A stretch of 64,000 nt of DNA, taken from the NCBI GenBank assembly GCA_016719645.1, contig JADJYS010000004.1:62001-126000 (forward strand), written 5' to 3'. Origin of the DNA: a bacterium (GTDB lineage Bacteria; Krumholzibacteriota; Krumholzibacteriia; LZORAL124-64-63). The notes beneath the pieces are model-generated. The model made no database searches and was not told the DNA's origin. It saw only the letters and a program-made list of their open reading frames with translations. Within the stretch, counting starts at the first letter, position 1. Every line of letters begins with the position of its first letter. A program made the position numbers and the translations under genes. This document shows positions 34,314 through 43,500 of the stretch, one piece after another.

Positions 34314-35995
34314 TTGCCCTCGGCCTTCAGGCGCTTGCCTTCCTTGAAGCAGGAAGCGGCGCCCTGCTTGTCGCCCAGCTTGTCGAACACGTGGCCCATG
34401 TTCTCCCACACCGCCGACGTCTCCTGCAGGGCCAGGGCCTGCTCGTAGGCCGCCAGGGACTCCTCGTAGCGTCCGAGCTGGTAGAGGCAGACGCCCTCGT
34501 TCAGGCGCGCCCGGTAGACGTCGTCCTCCAGGGCCGCCAGCGTGCGGAAGGTGTCCAGGGCGCCGGCGTAATCCCCGATCTGCATCTGGACGATGCCGAG
34601 GTTCGACCAGGCCTTGGTGTAGACGGGGTCGAGGTCCAGGGCGAGCCGGTAGGCGGCGATCGCGTCGCCGGGGCGCTCGTCCTTCACCAGGCAGGTGCCC
34701 AGCTGGAACGCGAGCTTCGGGTCGCGGTCCTTGGCCAGCGCGCGCTCGTAGGCCGCGGCCGCCTCGTGCCAGCGCTCGAGCTGGCGCAGGGACGCGGCCA
34801 GGGCCTTCCAGGCTCCGATCAGTTCGGGGTCCTTCTCGACCGCCTTGGTCAGCGGGGGCACCGCGAGCTTGTGGTCCTCGGACCGCTGCAGGCTCAGGCC
34901 GTAGTTGAAGAGGATCTCGGCCGGCGTGTCGGGCGCGGAGACGACCGCGCCCATGAACTTGCGGGCGCCCACGTTGTCGCCGGCGCGCAGGTAGAGCGTG
35001 CCGATCTTCGCGGCGACGTCGTTCTGGGTGTCGTCGAGGTCCCAGGCGCTCGTGTAGGCGGCGATGGCGTCCTGGGTGCGGTTCTCGGCCTCGGCGATGC
35101 GCCCCAGGGCCCGCCAGCCGTCCGGGCGCTCGGGGTGGTCCTGGGTCGCGCGCCGGGCCATGACCTTCGCCTTCATGACGTCGCCGGAGTCGTGCCAGGC
35201 CAGGGCGGCCTGCGGCAGCAGGTCCTGGCGGTTGGGGTCCAGCCCCATCGCCGCCTCGTACTGCGCCGCGGCGGCGGCGTGGCGCCCTTCCCGCGCCTCG
35301 GCCTGGGCCGCCTCGATCCGGCGCCGCAGCGCCCGGTCCAGCAGGGCCCGGGCCGCCAGGCCGGTCCGGTCGGCCGGCACGAAGCCCGTCGCAGCCAGCA
35401 GGTCGCGCGCGCCGGGGGCGTAACGCTCGTACAGCGCGTCGGCGGTCGCCTGGTCGGACGCGGCTTCCGCCAGGGCGAGGCGACCCATCACCAGGTCGCA
35501 GGTGTCGGGGCCGAAGACCTGCCCGTAGGCCTCCAGGCCGCTCTCGTAGGCCGCCGCGGCCCCCTGCGGGTCGCCGGAACGGCGCCGGGCGTCGGCGATC
35601 AGCTTCCAGGCGTCGCCGCCGCCGTCGAGCGCCAGCCGGCGGTAGGTGTCGAGCTCGGACAGGGCCATGTCGTACATTTCGAGCTTGGTCATCACCAGGC
35701 CCAGGTTGCGGTGGCTGGCCGGGGCCCGGGGGTCGGACTGGATGGCGGCGATGAAGGCGTCGCGGGCGGCCAGCCAGTCCTCGCGCCCGGCGTAGATCAC
35801 GCCGAGATCGTTGTACAGCTCGGAGTTGCGCGGGTTGAGCACCAGCAGGCGGTTGAGCGCGGCGATCTTCTCGTCGTCGCTCATGTCGTCGCGCAGGATC
35901 ACCTCGGAGGTGTCCGGGGGGGCCTGCTGCGCGCGGACGGCGGCGGCGCCCGCGACGGCGGCCAGCAGGGCCAGGAAGATCCAACGTGATTTCAT
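34310..35995 (-). CDS. Exported TPR-repeat protein
   Basis: A 561-residue protein with a signal peptide (MKSRWIFLALLAAVAGAAAV) and at least ten tetratricopeptide repeats, for example NSELYNDLGVIYAGREDWLAA, PDGWRALGRIAEAENRTQDA, TKAWSNLGIVQMQIGDYAGA and SAVWENMGHVFDKLGDKQGA. TPR arrays are protein-interaction scaffolds; in the periplasm they often assemble envelope complexes. The ATG at 35995 has AGAGGGAG upstream and excludes the longer frame from 36052. First gene of the operon leading to gltX. Confidence 0.9.
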   Translation of the reverse strand: MKSRWIFLALLAAVAGAAAVRAQQAPPDTSEVILRDDMSDDEKIAALNRLLVLNPRNSELYNDLGVIYAGREDWLAARDAFIAAIQSDPRAPASHRNLGLVMTKLEMYDMALSELDTYRRLALDGGGDAWKLIADARRRSGDPQGAAAAYESGLEAYGQVFGPDTCDLVMGRLALAEAASDQATADALYERYAPGARDLLAATGFVPADRTGLAARALLDRALRRRIEAAQAEAREGRHAAAAAQYEAAMGLDPNRQDLLPQAALAWHDSGDVMKAKVMARRATQDHPERPDGWRALGRIAEAENRTQDAIAAYTSAWDLDDTQNDVAAKIGTLYLRAGDNVGARKFMGAVVSAPDTPAEILFNYGLSLQRSEDHKLAVPPLTKAVEKDPELIGAWKALAASLRQLERWHEAAAAYERALAKDRDPKLAFQLGTCLVKDERPGDAIAAYRLALDLDPVYTKAWSNLGIVQMQIGDYAGALDTFRTLAALEDDVYRARLNEGVCLYQLGRYEESLAAYEQALALQETSAVWENMGHVFDKLGDKQGAASCFKEGKRLKAEGK

Positions 35996-36050
35996 GCTCT
36001 GGGCTCCCTCTGCTCCCGGTCGTGGCGATCCGCGTTGCCGCGGAGGGGTC

Positions 36051-36079
36051 ATGATAGTCGGCGGGCCCGCGGGTGTCTA
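36051..36079 (-). promoter_or_regulatory. Candidate promoter of the TPR-gltX operon
   Basis: Minus strand TAGACA, 17-base spacer, TATCAT, about 60 bases before the TPR start codon. Good box and spacing matches. Confidence 0.6.
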
Positions 36080-36138
36080 GCGGACGGCTGGCGGCTTGCG
36101 CCTTGACCCGGGACCGCGCCGGACCTTGCTTGTACACC

Positions 36139-37002
36139 ATGATCGCTCTGTTGATCCTGGGAACCGGCGGCGCCGTGCCGACCCGCGACCGCAGCCCGTC
36201 GGCCTCCTGGCTGACGATCGACGGCCGCTCCCTGCTGGTGGACCCGGGTCCGGGCGCCCTGGCGCGCCTGGTGCAGTCGCCCCACGGGCCGGCCACGCTG
36301 GACGACGTCGACGCCGTCCTGCTCACCCACCTGCACCTCGACCACTGCGCCGACCTCGCCCCGCTGCTGTTCGCGCTGCACTCGGTCGTGCTGGTCTCGC
36401 GGCGCCCGCTGCAGATCATCGGCCCGCGCGGGCTGGCCGCCTACCTCGACCGGCTGCGCGACCTCTACGGCGACTGGCTGACGCCGCGCTCGCGGCCCCT
36501 GGAGGTGCTGGAGGTCGCCGGCGGCGACACCCTGGGCCCGGACGCCGCGGGACGCTGGTCGGTCGGCGGGCCGGACGGCGCCGGCTCGCTGGAGGCTTTC
36601 GCGGTCGAGCACGGCGAGGTCCGGTTCAGCCGCGAGAACCTCGGCTGGCGCGCACGCGACCGCGACGGCCGCACGCTGGTGCTCTCGGGCGACACCGGGC
36701 CCTGCCCCTCGCTGACGGCGGCCGCCACCGGGACCGACCTGCTGGTGGTGGAGTGCTCGACGCCCGACGAGTTGGCGGTCGACGGCCACATGACGCCGTC
36801 GCGGGTGGGCGCCCTGGCCGCCGCGGCGCGGCCGCGCCGCGTCGTGCTGACGCACGTCTACCCGGCCGCCGCCGCCCTGGACCTGCCCGCCCTGGTGCGG
36901 GAACACGCGCCGGTCGCGGTTGTTCTGGCGGCCGACGGCGACCGGTTCGAGGTGACCGGCGACCCGCCCCCCCTTCCCGAGTTGCGAAAGGCCCTGCCAT
37001 GA
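36139..37002 (+). CDS. Metallo-beta-lactamase-fold hydrolase (RNase Z/AttM-like)
   Basis: A 287-residue metallo-beta-lactamase superfamily protein. The metal motif is TPHLHLDH-like, read as LLTHLHLDHCADL, with SGDTGPC and VVLTHVYP supplying later ligands, and GTGGAVPTRDRSPSASW at the start as in RNase Z relatives. The RNA-binding exosite arm of tRNase Z is not evident, so the substrate is open. No strong ribosome site precedes the ATG at 36139. Its stop overlaps the next ATG (ATGA). Confidence 0.85.
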   Translation: MIALLILGTGGAVPTRDRSPSASWLTIDGRSLLVDPGPGALARLVQSPHGPATLDDVDAVLLTHLHLDHCADLAPLLFALHSVVLVSRRPLQIIGPRGLAAYLDRLRDLYGDWLTPRSRPLEVLEVAGGDTLGPDAAGRWSVGGPDGAGSLEAFAVEHGEVRFSRENLGWRARDRDGRTLVLSGDTGPCPSLTAAATGTDLLVVECSTPDELAVDGHMTPSRVGALAAAARPRRVVLTHVYPAAAALDLPALVREHAPVAVVLAADGDRFEVTGDPPPLPELRKALP

Positions 37003-37817
37003 AGCGCGCCCTGCCGACCGTCCTGATCCTGACCCTCGCCGCGGCCCTCGCCGCGGCCGCGCCCGGCGCCGACACCGCGACGCCGGCGTTCGACCCGGTG
37101 GGCAGCGACATGGTCCTGATCCACGGGCTCGGCTCCGACGCGTCGGTCTGGAAGGACGTGCTGCCCCACCTCCAGCTGGGTTTCCGGGTCTGGACCTACG
37201 AGATGCCGGGCCACGGCCGCACCCCGCCGCTCAAGGACGCGACCATCGCCACGGTGGCCGCCGACCTCGGCCGGTTCCTGGCGGCCGAGGGGATCCACAC
37301 GCCGGTGCTGGTGGGCCACGGCTTCGGCGGCATGGTCGCGATGACCTACGCCTTCGACCACCCGCAGGAGGTGCGGCGCCTGGTGATGATCGACGCCGCG
37401 CCGCGCCAGGCGGCCACCCGGGAGGCGAAGGCCCAGGTCGCCGAACAGCTGTCCCACAACTACGACGCGTACCTGGCCGGCTACTACGGGCTGCTCAGCA
37501 AGGACCAGGCGATCGCCGACCGCGTCGTGGACCAGGCCCTGCGCACCGAGCAGATCACCTTCACGCAACTCCTGCTGAACAGCTTCGCTTTCGACCTGTC
37601 CGACGAGCTGAACGACCAGGACATCCCGATCCTGGTGATCGGGAGCGATTCGCTGCTGCCCGAGCCCGAGCGCGCCCACGAGTACCTCGGCGGCTACGGG
37701 TACGCCGGGGCCCGCACCATCAGCTTCAAGACGATGCCCGGGGTCGGCCACTACGTGATGCTCGAGGAGCCCGACTACACCGCCACCGTCATCGCGGCCT
37801 TCGCGCTGCAGAGGTGA
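36999..37817 (+). CDS. Exported alpha/beta-hydrolase lacking the nucleophilic serine
   Basis: A 272-residue alpha/beta-hydrolase with a signal peptide (MKRALPTVLILTLAAALAAAA). The oxyanion motif LIHGLGSD, the cap and the catalytic His of GVGHYVML are present, but the nucleophile elbow reads GHGFG at 106-110 where GHSFG is expected; codon GGC encodes Gly108. It may be non-catalytic, or a binding or receptor-like member such as those that lost hydrolysis. Coupled by four-base overlap to the metallo-beta-lactamase gene. Confidence 0.83.
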   Translation: MKRALPTVLILTLAAALAAAAPGADTATPAFDPVGSDMVLIHGLGSDASVWKDVLPHLQLGFRVWTYEMPGHGRTPPLKDATIATVAADLGRFLAAEGIHTPVLVGHGFGGMVAMTYAFDHPQEVRRLVMIDAAPRQAATREAKAQVAEQLSHNYDAYLAGYYGLLSKDQAIADRVVDQALRTEQITFTQLLLNSFAFDLSDELNDQDIPILVIGSDSLLPEPERAHEYLGGYGYAGARTISFKTMPGVGHYVMLEEPDYTATVIAAFALQR

Positions 37818-37930
37818 ACCCCTCCTTCGGGACCGCCGGGGCGGGTTTGAGGGTGCCATCGCGCTCCGATTCGCCTATCCTGGACGGTCGTCACCGGACC
37901 GTCGTCCGGACCACTCGACCGGGACACGCC

Positions 37931-40123
37931 ATGCCGCATCGCGACCACCACCACCGCCTCGCAGGCGGACGCCTCGCCGCCGTCGCCGCCGGTGTCGCCG
38001 CGCTCGGCGCCGCCGCGCCCGCCGCGGCGTACATCGGGCCGGGCGCCGGCTTCGCGCTGGGCGGCTCGGTGCTGTTCGGGCTGGCCGGGCTGTTCGTGGC
38101 GCTGGGCGCGCTGCTGCTGTGGCCGCTGCGCACGCTGCTGCGCTACCTGCGCGGCCGGCGGCGCCTGCGCCGGGCCCGCGCCCGCCGCGTCGTCGTGCTG
38201 GGCCTCGACGGGCTCGACCCCGGTCTGGTCAAGCAGGGGCTGCGCGAGGGGCGCCTGCCCCACCTGCGCCGGCTCGCCGGGCAGGGCGGCTTCCGGCCGC
38301 TGTCCACCACCACGCCCGCGATGTCGCCGGTCGCGTGGTCGGGCTTCGCCACCGGCGTCGACGCGGGCCGCCACAACATCTTCGACTTCCTGAACCGCGA
38401 CCTGCGCACCTGCCTGCCGGTGCTCTCCTCCACCCGCCTCGATCCGGCCGGCCGCGTGCTGAAGCTGGGGCCCTGGCGGCTGCCGCTGGGCAAGCCGCGC
38501 TTCGAGCTGCTGCGGCGCAGCAAGGCCTTCTGGCAGGTGCTGGGCGAGCACGGCGTCAAGGCCACGGTGCTGCGGGTGCCGATCACCTTCCCGCCCGAGA
38601 AGGTCGACGGGCAGATGCTGTCGGCGATGTGCGTGCCGGACCTGCGCGGGACCCAGGGCACGTTCTCCTGGTACAGCGCGGACCCGGACCAGGGTGCCCC
38701 GATCGACGGCGCGACCGCCGGCGTGGCCCCCGTGGCCGACGGCGAGACGATCGGCGGCGTGCGCAACCGCCTCGAACGCGACGGCGACCTCTGGCGCGCG
38801 CGGCTGGCCGGCCCCGACGACCTCGACGGGCGGCCGCTGAGCGTGCCGGTGGAGGTGCGCTTCGACGCCGCGGCCCGCCGGGCGCACTTCCGCGTGGGCG
38901 GCCGCGCGTTCACGCTGGGCGCCGAGGTCAACAGCGACTGGATCCGCGTCGCCTTCCGCGCCGGGCCGGGCCTGACCGCGCACGGCATCTGCAAGTTCCG
39001 CGTCACGAGCTTCGAGGAGCCGGTCGGCTTCTACGTGACCCCGGTGCACATCGACCCCGAGAAGCCGGCCCTGGCCATCTCCCACCCCGCCCACTACGCC
39101 GTCGCCCTGGGCAAGCTCCACGGACCGTTCGCCACGCTGGGCCTGGCGGAGGACACCTGGGCCCTGAACGAGCGCGTCATCGACGAGCAGGCCTTCCTGG
39201 ACCAGGCCTACGAGATCCACGAGGAGCGCCGCCGGCAGTTCTTCCACGCCCTCGACCGCCAGCGCACCGGTTCGATCACGGTCGTGTTCGACGCCACCGA
39301 CCGCATCCAGCACATGTTCTTCCGCTACCTCGACCCCGCGCACCCGGCCAACGCGGGCAAGGACGTCGCGCGCCACCGCCACGCCCTGCGCGACCTCTAC
39401 GACCGCGCCGACGCGCTGGTGGGCGAGACGATGGCGCGGCTGCGGCCCGGCGACGTGCTGCTGGTGGTCTCGGACCACGGCTTCAAGACCTTCCAGCGCG
39501 GCGTGAACCTCAACACCTGGCTGCGGGAGCACGGCTACCTGCGCCTGCTGGACGACCCCGCCGACGGCCCCCCGCCCCCCGTCGCGCCGGGCGCGCGGGT
39601 CGAGCCGACGCGCATCGACTGGTCGCGCACCCGCGCCTACGCCACGGGGCTCGGCGGCTTCTACCTCAACCTGAAGGGCCGCGAGGCCCGCGGGATCGTG
39701 GAACCCTCCGCGGCCGACGCCCTGAAGCTGGAGCTGGCGGCGAAGCTGCGCGACCTGCGCGATCCCGGCCGCGGCTGCGCCTGCGTCAACGGCGTCTGGG
39801 ACGGGCGCGAGTGCTACCACGGCCCCTACGTCGGCAACGGCCCCGACCTGGTGGTCGGCTACAAGGCCGGCTGGCGCACGGGCTGGGACGCCGCGGTGGG
39901 CCGCGTCACCGCCGACGTCTTCGAGGACAACACCCGCAGCTGGTCGGGCGACCACTGCGTCGACCCGCGCCTGGTGCCGGGGGTCCTCTTCTCGTCGCTG
40001 CCGTTCGCCGCGACGAAGCCGGCGCTGACCGACCTCGCGCCGACCATCCTGGACCTGTTCGGCATCGCGAAGCCGGCCTGGATGACCGGCCGCAGCCTGC
40101 TGCCCGAAGGAGAAGCCCCGTGA
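37931..40123 (+). CDS. Membrane-anchored AlkP-superfamily phosphodiesterase/nucleotidase, paralogue 1
   Basis: A 730-residue protein: N-terminal signal-like stretch (AAPAAAYIGPGAGFALGG) and a membrane helix to about residue 70, then an AlkP-superfamily hydrolase. VVVLGLDGLDPGL gives the first metal Asp, STTTPAMSPVAWSGFATG the nucleophile region, VVSDHGFKTF the second site, and GDHCVDPRLVPGVLF the C-terminal metal histidine. It is homologous along its whole length to the next gene. GTGA overlap joins them. Likely a periplasm-facing phosphodiesterase or phosphotransferase; substrate unknown. Confidence 0.87.
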   Translation: MPHRDHHHRLAGGRLAAVAAGVAALGAAAPAAAYIGPGAGFALGGSVLFGLAGLFVALGALLLWPLRTLLRYLRGRRRLRRARARRVVVLGLDGLDPGLVKQGLREGRLPHLRRLAGQGGFRPLSTTTPAMSPVAWSGFATGVDAGRHNIFDFLNRDLRTCLPVLSSTRLDPAGRVLKLGPWRLPLGKPRFELLRRSKAFWQVLGEHGVKATVLRVPITFPPEKVDGQMLSAMCVPDLRGTQGTFSWYSADPDQGAPIDGATAGVAPVADGETIGGVRNRLERDGDLWRARLAGPDDLDGRPLSVPVEVRFDAAARRAHFRVGGRAFTLGAEVNSDWIRVAFRAGPGLTAHGICKFRVTSFEEPVGFYVTPVHIDPEKPALAISHPAHYAVALGKLHGPFATLGLAEDTWALNERVIDEQAFLDQAYEIHEERRRQFFHALDRQRTGSITVVFDATDRIQHMFFRYLDPAHPANAGKDVARHRHALRDLYDRADALVGETMARLRPGDVLLVVSDHGFKTFQRGVNLNTWLREHGYLRLLDDPADGPPPPVAPGARVEPTRIDWSRTRAYATGLGGFYLNLKGREARGIVEPSAADALKLELAAKLRDLRDPGRGCACVNGVWDGRECYHGPYVGNGPDLVVGYKAGWRTGWDAAVGRVTADVFEDNTRSWSGDHCVDPRLVPGVLFSSLPFAATKPALTDLAPTILDLFGIAKPAWMTGRSLLPEGEAP

Positions 40124-42105
40124 CGCCGCGCCGCTCCGCTACGACCCTCGCCCTGGCCGCGCTCGCGGGCCTGCTGCTCGCGGCCGCGACCGCCGGCGCG
40201 GCGCCGCCCCGGGAACGGCCGAAGGTGCTGTGCATCGGCTTCGACGGCATGGACCCGCAGCTGCTGGACCACTTCCGCGCCGACGGCTCGATGCCCAACT
40301 TCGACGCCCTGATCGCGCGCGGCGACTACCGCAACCTGGGCACGGCCATCCCGCCCCAGTCGCCGGTGGCCTGGTCCAACTTCATCACCGGCATGGACCC
40401 CGGCGGCCACGGCATCTTCGACTTCATCCACCGCAACCCGGCCACGCTGACGCCCTACCTGTCGGCCGCCCAGGCCATGGAGCCGCAGCGCTGGTGGAAG
40501 GTCGGCCCCTGGAAGTTCCCGCGCGACGAGGGCCACGTCGAGAACCTGCGCGACGGCGTCGCCTTCTGGCAGCTGCTGGACCGGGCCGGCGTCGAGGCCA
40601 CCGTCTTCAAGGTGCCCGCGAACTTCCCGCCGGTGGAGTGCGAGGCGCACACGCTGTCGGGCATGGGCACGCCCGACATCCTGGGCACGTACGGCATCTA
40701 CAGCTACTTCACCGAGGACCTCGCGGAGGAGGTCGAGTTGTCCGGCGGCCGCCACGTGCCGGTCGCGGTGCGCGACGGCCGCGTGTGGGGCGAGCTGGTC
40801 GGGCCGGTCAACAGCTACCGCGCGGGCGACCCGGAGGCGCGCCTGCCCTTCGAGGCCGTGGTCGACCGCGAGCACGGCAGCGCCCTGTTCGACGTCGACG
40901 GCGAGCGCTTCCTGCTGGAGCAGGGCGAGTGGAGCGACTGGGTCACGCTGCGCTTCCGGCTGGTGCCCGCGCTGAAGTCCGTGCGCGGCGTCTGCCGCTT
41001 CTACCTGAAGGAAGTCTCGCCGACGTTCAAGCTGTACGTCACGCCGGTGAACCTGGACCCCGCCGCGCCGGAGATGCCCATCAGCACGCCCGCGGACTGG
41101 TCGCGCGAGCTGGCCGCGGCGCTGGGCCCCTTCTACACGCAGGGCCTGCCCGACGACACCAAGGCGCTCGAGGAGGGCGCCTTCGACGACGACGACTACG
41201 TGTCGCAGTCGACGCTGGTCTTCGAGGAGCGCGAGCAGCAGCTGCGCCACGAGCTGGACCGCTTCGCCGCGCAGAAGGACGGCTTCCTGTTCTTCTACTT
41301 CAACAGCCCGGACCAGACCTGCCACACCTTCTGGCGCAACATGGACCACGAATCGCCCCGGCACGACACCGAGGCCGAGCGCCACGAGCAGCGCATCCGC
41401 GACGTCTACCGCAACTGCGACCGCGCGCTGGGCCTGGCCCTGGAACACGTGGACGACGAAACGCTGGTGCTGGTGCTGAGCGACCACGGCTTCGCGCCCT
41501 ACCACCGCTCCTTCCACGTCAACCGCTGGCTGCTGGACCGCGGCTACCTGGCCCTGCAGCCCGGCGTCGAGGCGCGGGACGTGACGTACCTGTCGGGGAT
41601 CGACTGGAATCGCACCCGGGCCTACGCCATCGGCATCAACGGCCTCTACCTCAACCTGCGGGGGCGGGAGGAGGGCGGGATCGTCGATCCCGGCGCCGAA
41701 CGCGAGGCCCTGCTGCAGGAGCTGGTCGCCGCCCTGGAGTCGACGACCGACCCGGTCACCGGGCAGCTGGCGGTCAAGTACGCCTACCGCACCGACGAGG
41801 TCTACCACGGCCCGCACGCGGCCGAGGCGCCCGACATCGTCCTGGGCTACCACCGCGGCTTCCGCGGCTCCAACGAGTCGGCGCTGGGCGAGGTGCCCGA
41901 CGCCACGTTCGCCGACAACATGATGAAGTGGAGCGGCGACCACTGCATGGCCGCCGACGAGGTGCCCGGGATCATCATCAGCAGCCGCCGGATCGACAAG
42001 ACCGACCCGTCCCTGCTGGACCTGGCCCCGACGTTCCTGTCCCTGTTCGGGATCGCACCGCTGCCGGAGATGGTCGGCAGCCCCCTCTTCGCGGGAGGTC
42101 GCTGA
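40120..42105 (+). CDS. Exported AlkP-superfamily phosphodiesterase/nucleotidase, paralogue 2
   Basis: A 661-residue protein with a cleavable-looking signal (ALAALAGLLLAAATAGAA) in place of the membrane anchor of its neighbour. Matching motifs: LCIGFDGMDPQLL, IPPQSPVAWSNFITGMD, LVLSDHGFAPYHRSF and SGDHCMAADEVPGII. The tandem arrangement shows duplication. GTG start at 40120 with AAGGAGAAGCCCC upstream. It is followed, with one base of overlap, by a small ribbon-helix-helix-like gene and a YidC/EMC3-like membrane protein. Confidence 0.87.
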   Translation: MTPRRSATTLALAALAGLLLAAATAGAAPPRERPKVLCIGFDGMDPQLLDHFRADGSMPNFDALIARGDYRNLGTAIPPQSPVAWSNFITGMDPGGHGIFDFIHRNPATLTPYLSAAQAMEPQRWWKVGPWKFPRDEGHVENLRDGVAFWQLLDRAGVEATVFKVPANFPPVECEAHTLSGMGTPDILGTYGIYSYFTEDLAEEVELSGGRHVPVAVRDGRVWGELVGPVNSYRAGDPEARLPFEAVVDREHGSALFDVDGERFLLEQGEWSDWVTLRFRLVPALKSVRGVCRFYLKEVSPTFKLYVTPVNLDPAAPEMPISTPADWSRELAAALGPFYTQGLPDDTKALEEGAFDDDDYVSQSTLVFEEREQQLRHELDRFAAQKDGFLFFYFNSPDQTCHTFWRNMDHESPRHDTEAERHEQRIRDVYRNCDRALGLALEHVDDETLVLVLSDHGFAPYHRSFHVNRWLLDRGYLALQPGVEARDVTYLSGIDWNRTRAYAIGINGLYLNLRGREEGGIVDPGAEREALLQELVAALESTTDPVTGQLAVKYAYRTDEVYHGPHAAEAPDIVLGYHRGFRGSNESALGEVPDATFADNMMKWSGDHCMAADEVPGIIISSRRIDKTDPSLLDLAPTFLSLFGIAPLPEMVGSPLFAGGR

Positions 42106-42299
42106 TGTTCGGACCCGCCGTCAAGATCGACAAGGCCCTGCTGGCCAAGATCCGCAAGTACGCCGGGATCGCCGGCTACGCCTCGCCCGAGGAGTTCGTC
42201 CGCCACGTGCTGGAGCGCGAGATCGCGAAGTTCGAGGAGGGCGGCGCCTCCGAGGACGAGATCCGCAAGCGCATGCAGGGCCTCGGCTACATCTCCTGA
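42105..42299 (+). CDS. Small ribbon-helix-helix-like protein
   Basis: A 64-residue protein starting at 42105 (TGATG overlap). VKIDKALLAKIRKYAGIAGY then FVRHVLEREIAKFE looks like a short strand and two helices of RHH type, with an acidic-basic tail DEIRKRMQGLGYIS. The pairing with AlkP genes suggests a dedicated accessory or regulator. No toxin partner is seen. Confidence 0.72.
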   Translation: MFGPAVKIDKALLAKIRKYAGIAGYASPEEFVRHVLEREIAKFEEGGASEDEIRKRMQGLGYIS

Positions 42300-42309
42300 G
42301 GAGTCCGTC

Positions 42310-43122
42310 GTGACCTGGCTCGCCTCGCTGCTGAACGGCCTGTTCGACCTGCTGCTGCGCCCCTTCGGCGGCGCGCCGTGGGCGGGCCTGGCCGTGGTGT
42401 CGGCCCTCGCGGGCGTCGCGATGCTGTGGCTGTTCAAGCTCACGACGAACCAGGACCTGCTGGCCCGCCGCCGGCGCGAGCTGACCGGCGGCCTCTACGA
42501 GCTGAGCCTCTACCAGGACTCGCTGGCCGTGATGGCGCGCCTGCAGGCGCGCCTGCTGGCGGCGAACCTGCGCTACCTGCTGGTGTCGCTGCCGGCGCTG
42601 CTGGTGCTGCTGCCGCTGGCGCTGCTGACGGTCGTGCAGCTGGACGCGCGCTTCCAGCGCCGCGCCCTGCGGGCCGGCGAGGAGATCCTGGTCACGGCGC
42701 GCTACGCCGAGGGCGCCTCGCCCGACCGCCTCGCGCTCGCGCCCGCGGCGGGCCTGGCCGTGGCGGCCGGCCCGGTGCGCGACCGCGCCGAGCGTACCGT
42801 CTGGTGGCGCGTGCGGGCGGAGCGCGACGCCCCCGCGGAGTTCGCCGTGGTCGACGGCGCCGGCCGCTACGAAAAGCGGCTGGTCCCGGACGGGGCGCTG
42901 GGCCGCCTGTCCGCATCCCGCGTCGCGGCGGGATGGCGTCACGTCCTCTTGCACCCGGCCGAATCGCCCCTGCCCGGCGGCGCCGTCGTGACCGAGCTGA
43001 AGGCCGAACTGCCGGCGCGCGGCGCCGACCGCTTCGGCATGCCGGGCTGGCTGTGGGGCTTCTGCCTCTTCTCGATCGCCGGCGGGCTGGCGGTCAAGGG
43101 CCTCTTCAAGGTGGAGATCTGA
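42310..43122 (+). CDS. Membrane protein with EMC3/YidC-like (DUF106) topology
   Basis: A 270-residue membrane protein: helix 1 (about 24-43, SALAGVAMLWLFKLTT), a charged cytosolic helical hairpin (RRRRELTGGLYELSLYQDS to LLAANLR), helix 2 (about 87-110), a beta-rich periplasmic domain of 130 residues, and a last helix near 246-266. The order of helix, coiled-coil hairpin and helix resembles the Oxa1 superfamily branch DUF106/EMC3. The similarity is by pattern only. GTG start at 42310 with GAGGAG upstream. Its stop overlaps the DUF423 start. Confidence 0.72.
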   Translation: MTWLASLLNGLFDLLLRPFGGAPWAGLAVVSALAGVAMLWLFKLTTNQDLLARRRRELTGGLYELSLYQDSLAVMARLQARLLAANLRYLLVSLPALLVLLPLALLTVVQLDARFQRRALRAGEEILVTARYAEGASPDRLALAPAAGLAVAAGPVRDRAERTVWWRVRAERDAPAEFAVVDGAGRYEKRLVPDGALGRLSASRVAAGWRHVLLHPAESPLPGGAVVTELKAELPARGADRFGMPGWLWGFCLFSIAGGLAVKGLFKVEI

Positions 43123-43500
43123 TGAACTTCGCGTTCGCCGGCGCCGTGTCCGGCCTGATCGCCGTCGCGCTGGGCGCGTTCGCCGCCCACGGGCTGAAGT
43201 CGAAGCTCGCGCCGGAGATGCTGGCCGTCTTCGAGACCGGCGCACGCTACCAGATGTACCACGCCTTCGCCCTGCTCGCGGCCGCCTGGGCCGTCGGCCG
43301 GCCAGGGCGCCGCCGCCTCTCCCGCCTTCGCCCGCGCCGCCGGCTGGTGCTTCCTCGCCGGCACGCTGCTGTTCTCGGGCAGCCTCTACGCCCTGGCCCT
43401 GACGGGCCTGCGCAAGCTGGGCATCGTCACGCCCTTCGGCGGGGTGTTCTTCCTGGCGGGCTGGGGACTGCTGGCGTTCTCCTTCCTCGCGCGCAGATGA
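43122..43500 (+). CDS. DUF423 family membrane protein, frame broken by one extra base
   Basis: A DUF423/TMEM256-like small membrane protein of about 125 residues. The first frame gives ALGAFAAHGLKSKLAPEML and RYQMYHAFALL; after an extra base near 43300-43306 the second frame gives FLAGTLLFSGSLYALALTG, LGIVTPFGGVFFLAGW and the stop at 43500. The family normally has exactly these four helices, so an indel error is likely. Start and end overlap the neighbours (TGATG, ATGA). Confidence 0.8.

Noticed and set aside
33246..36419. A single 1057-codon minus-strand frame spanning the lipoprotein and TPR genes
   Set aside because: Only its end is the lipoprotein; across 34314-36419 the frame is a shadow of the TPR gene, which has its own signal peptide and repeats in another frame.
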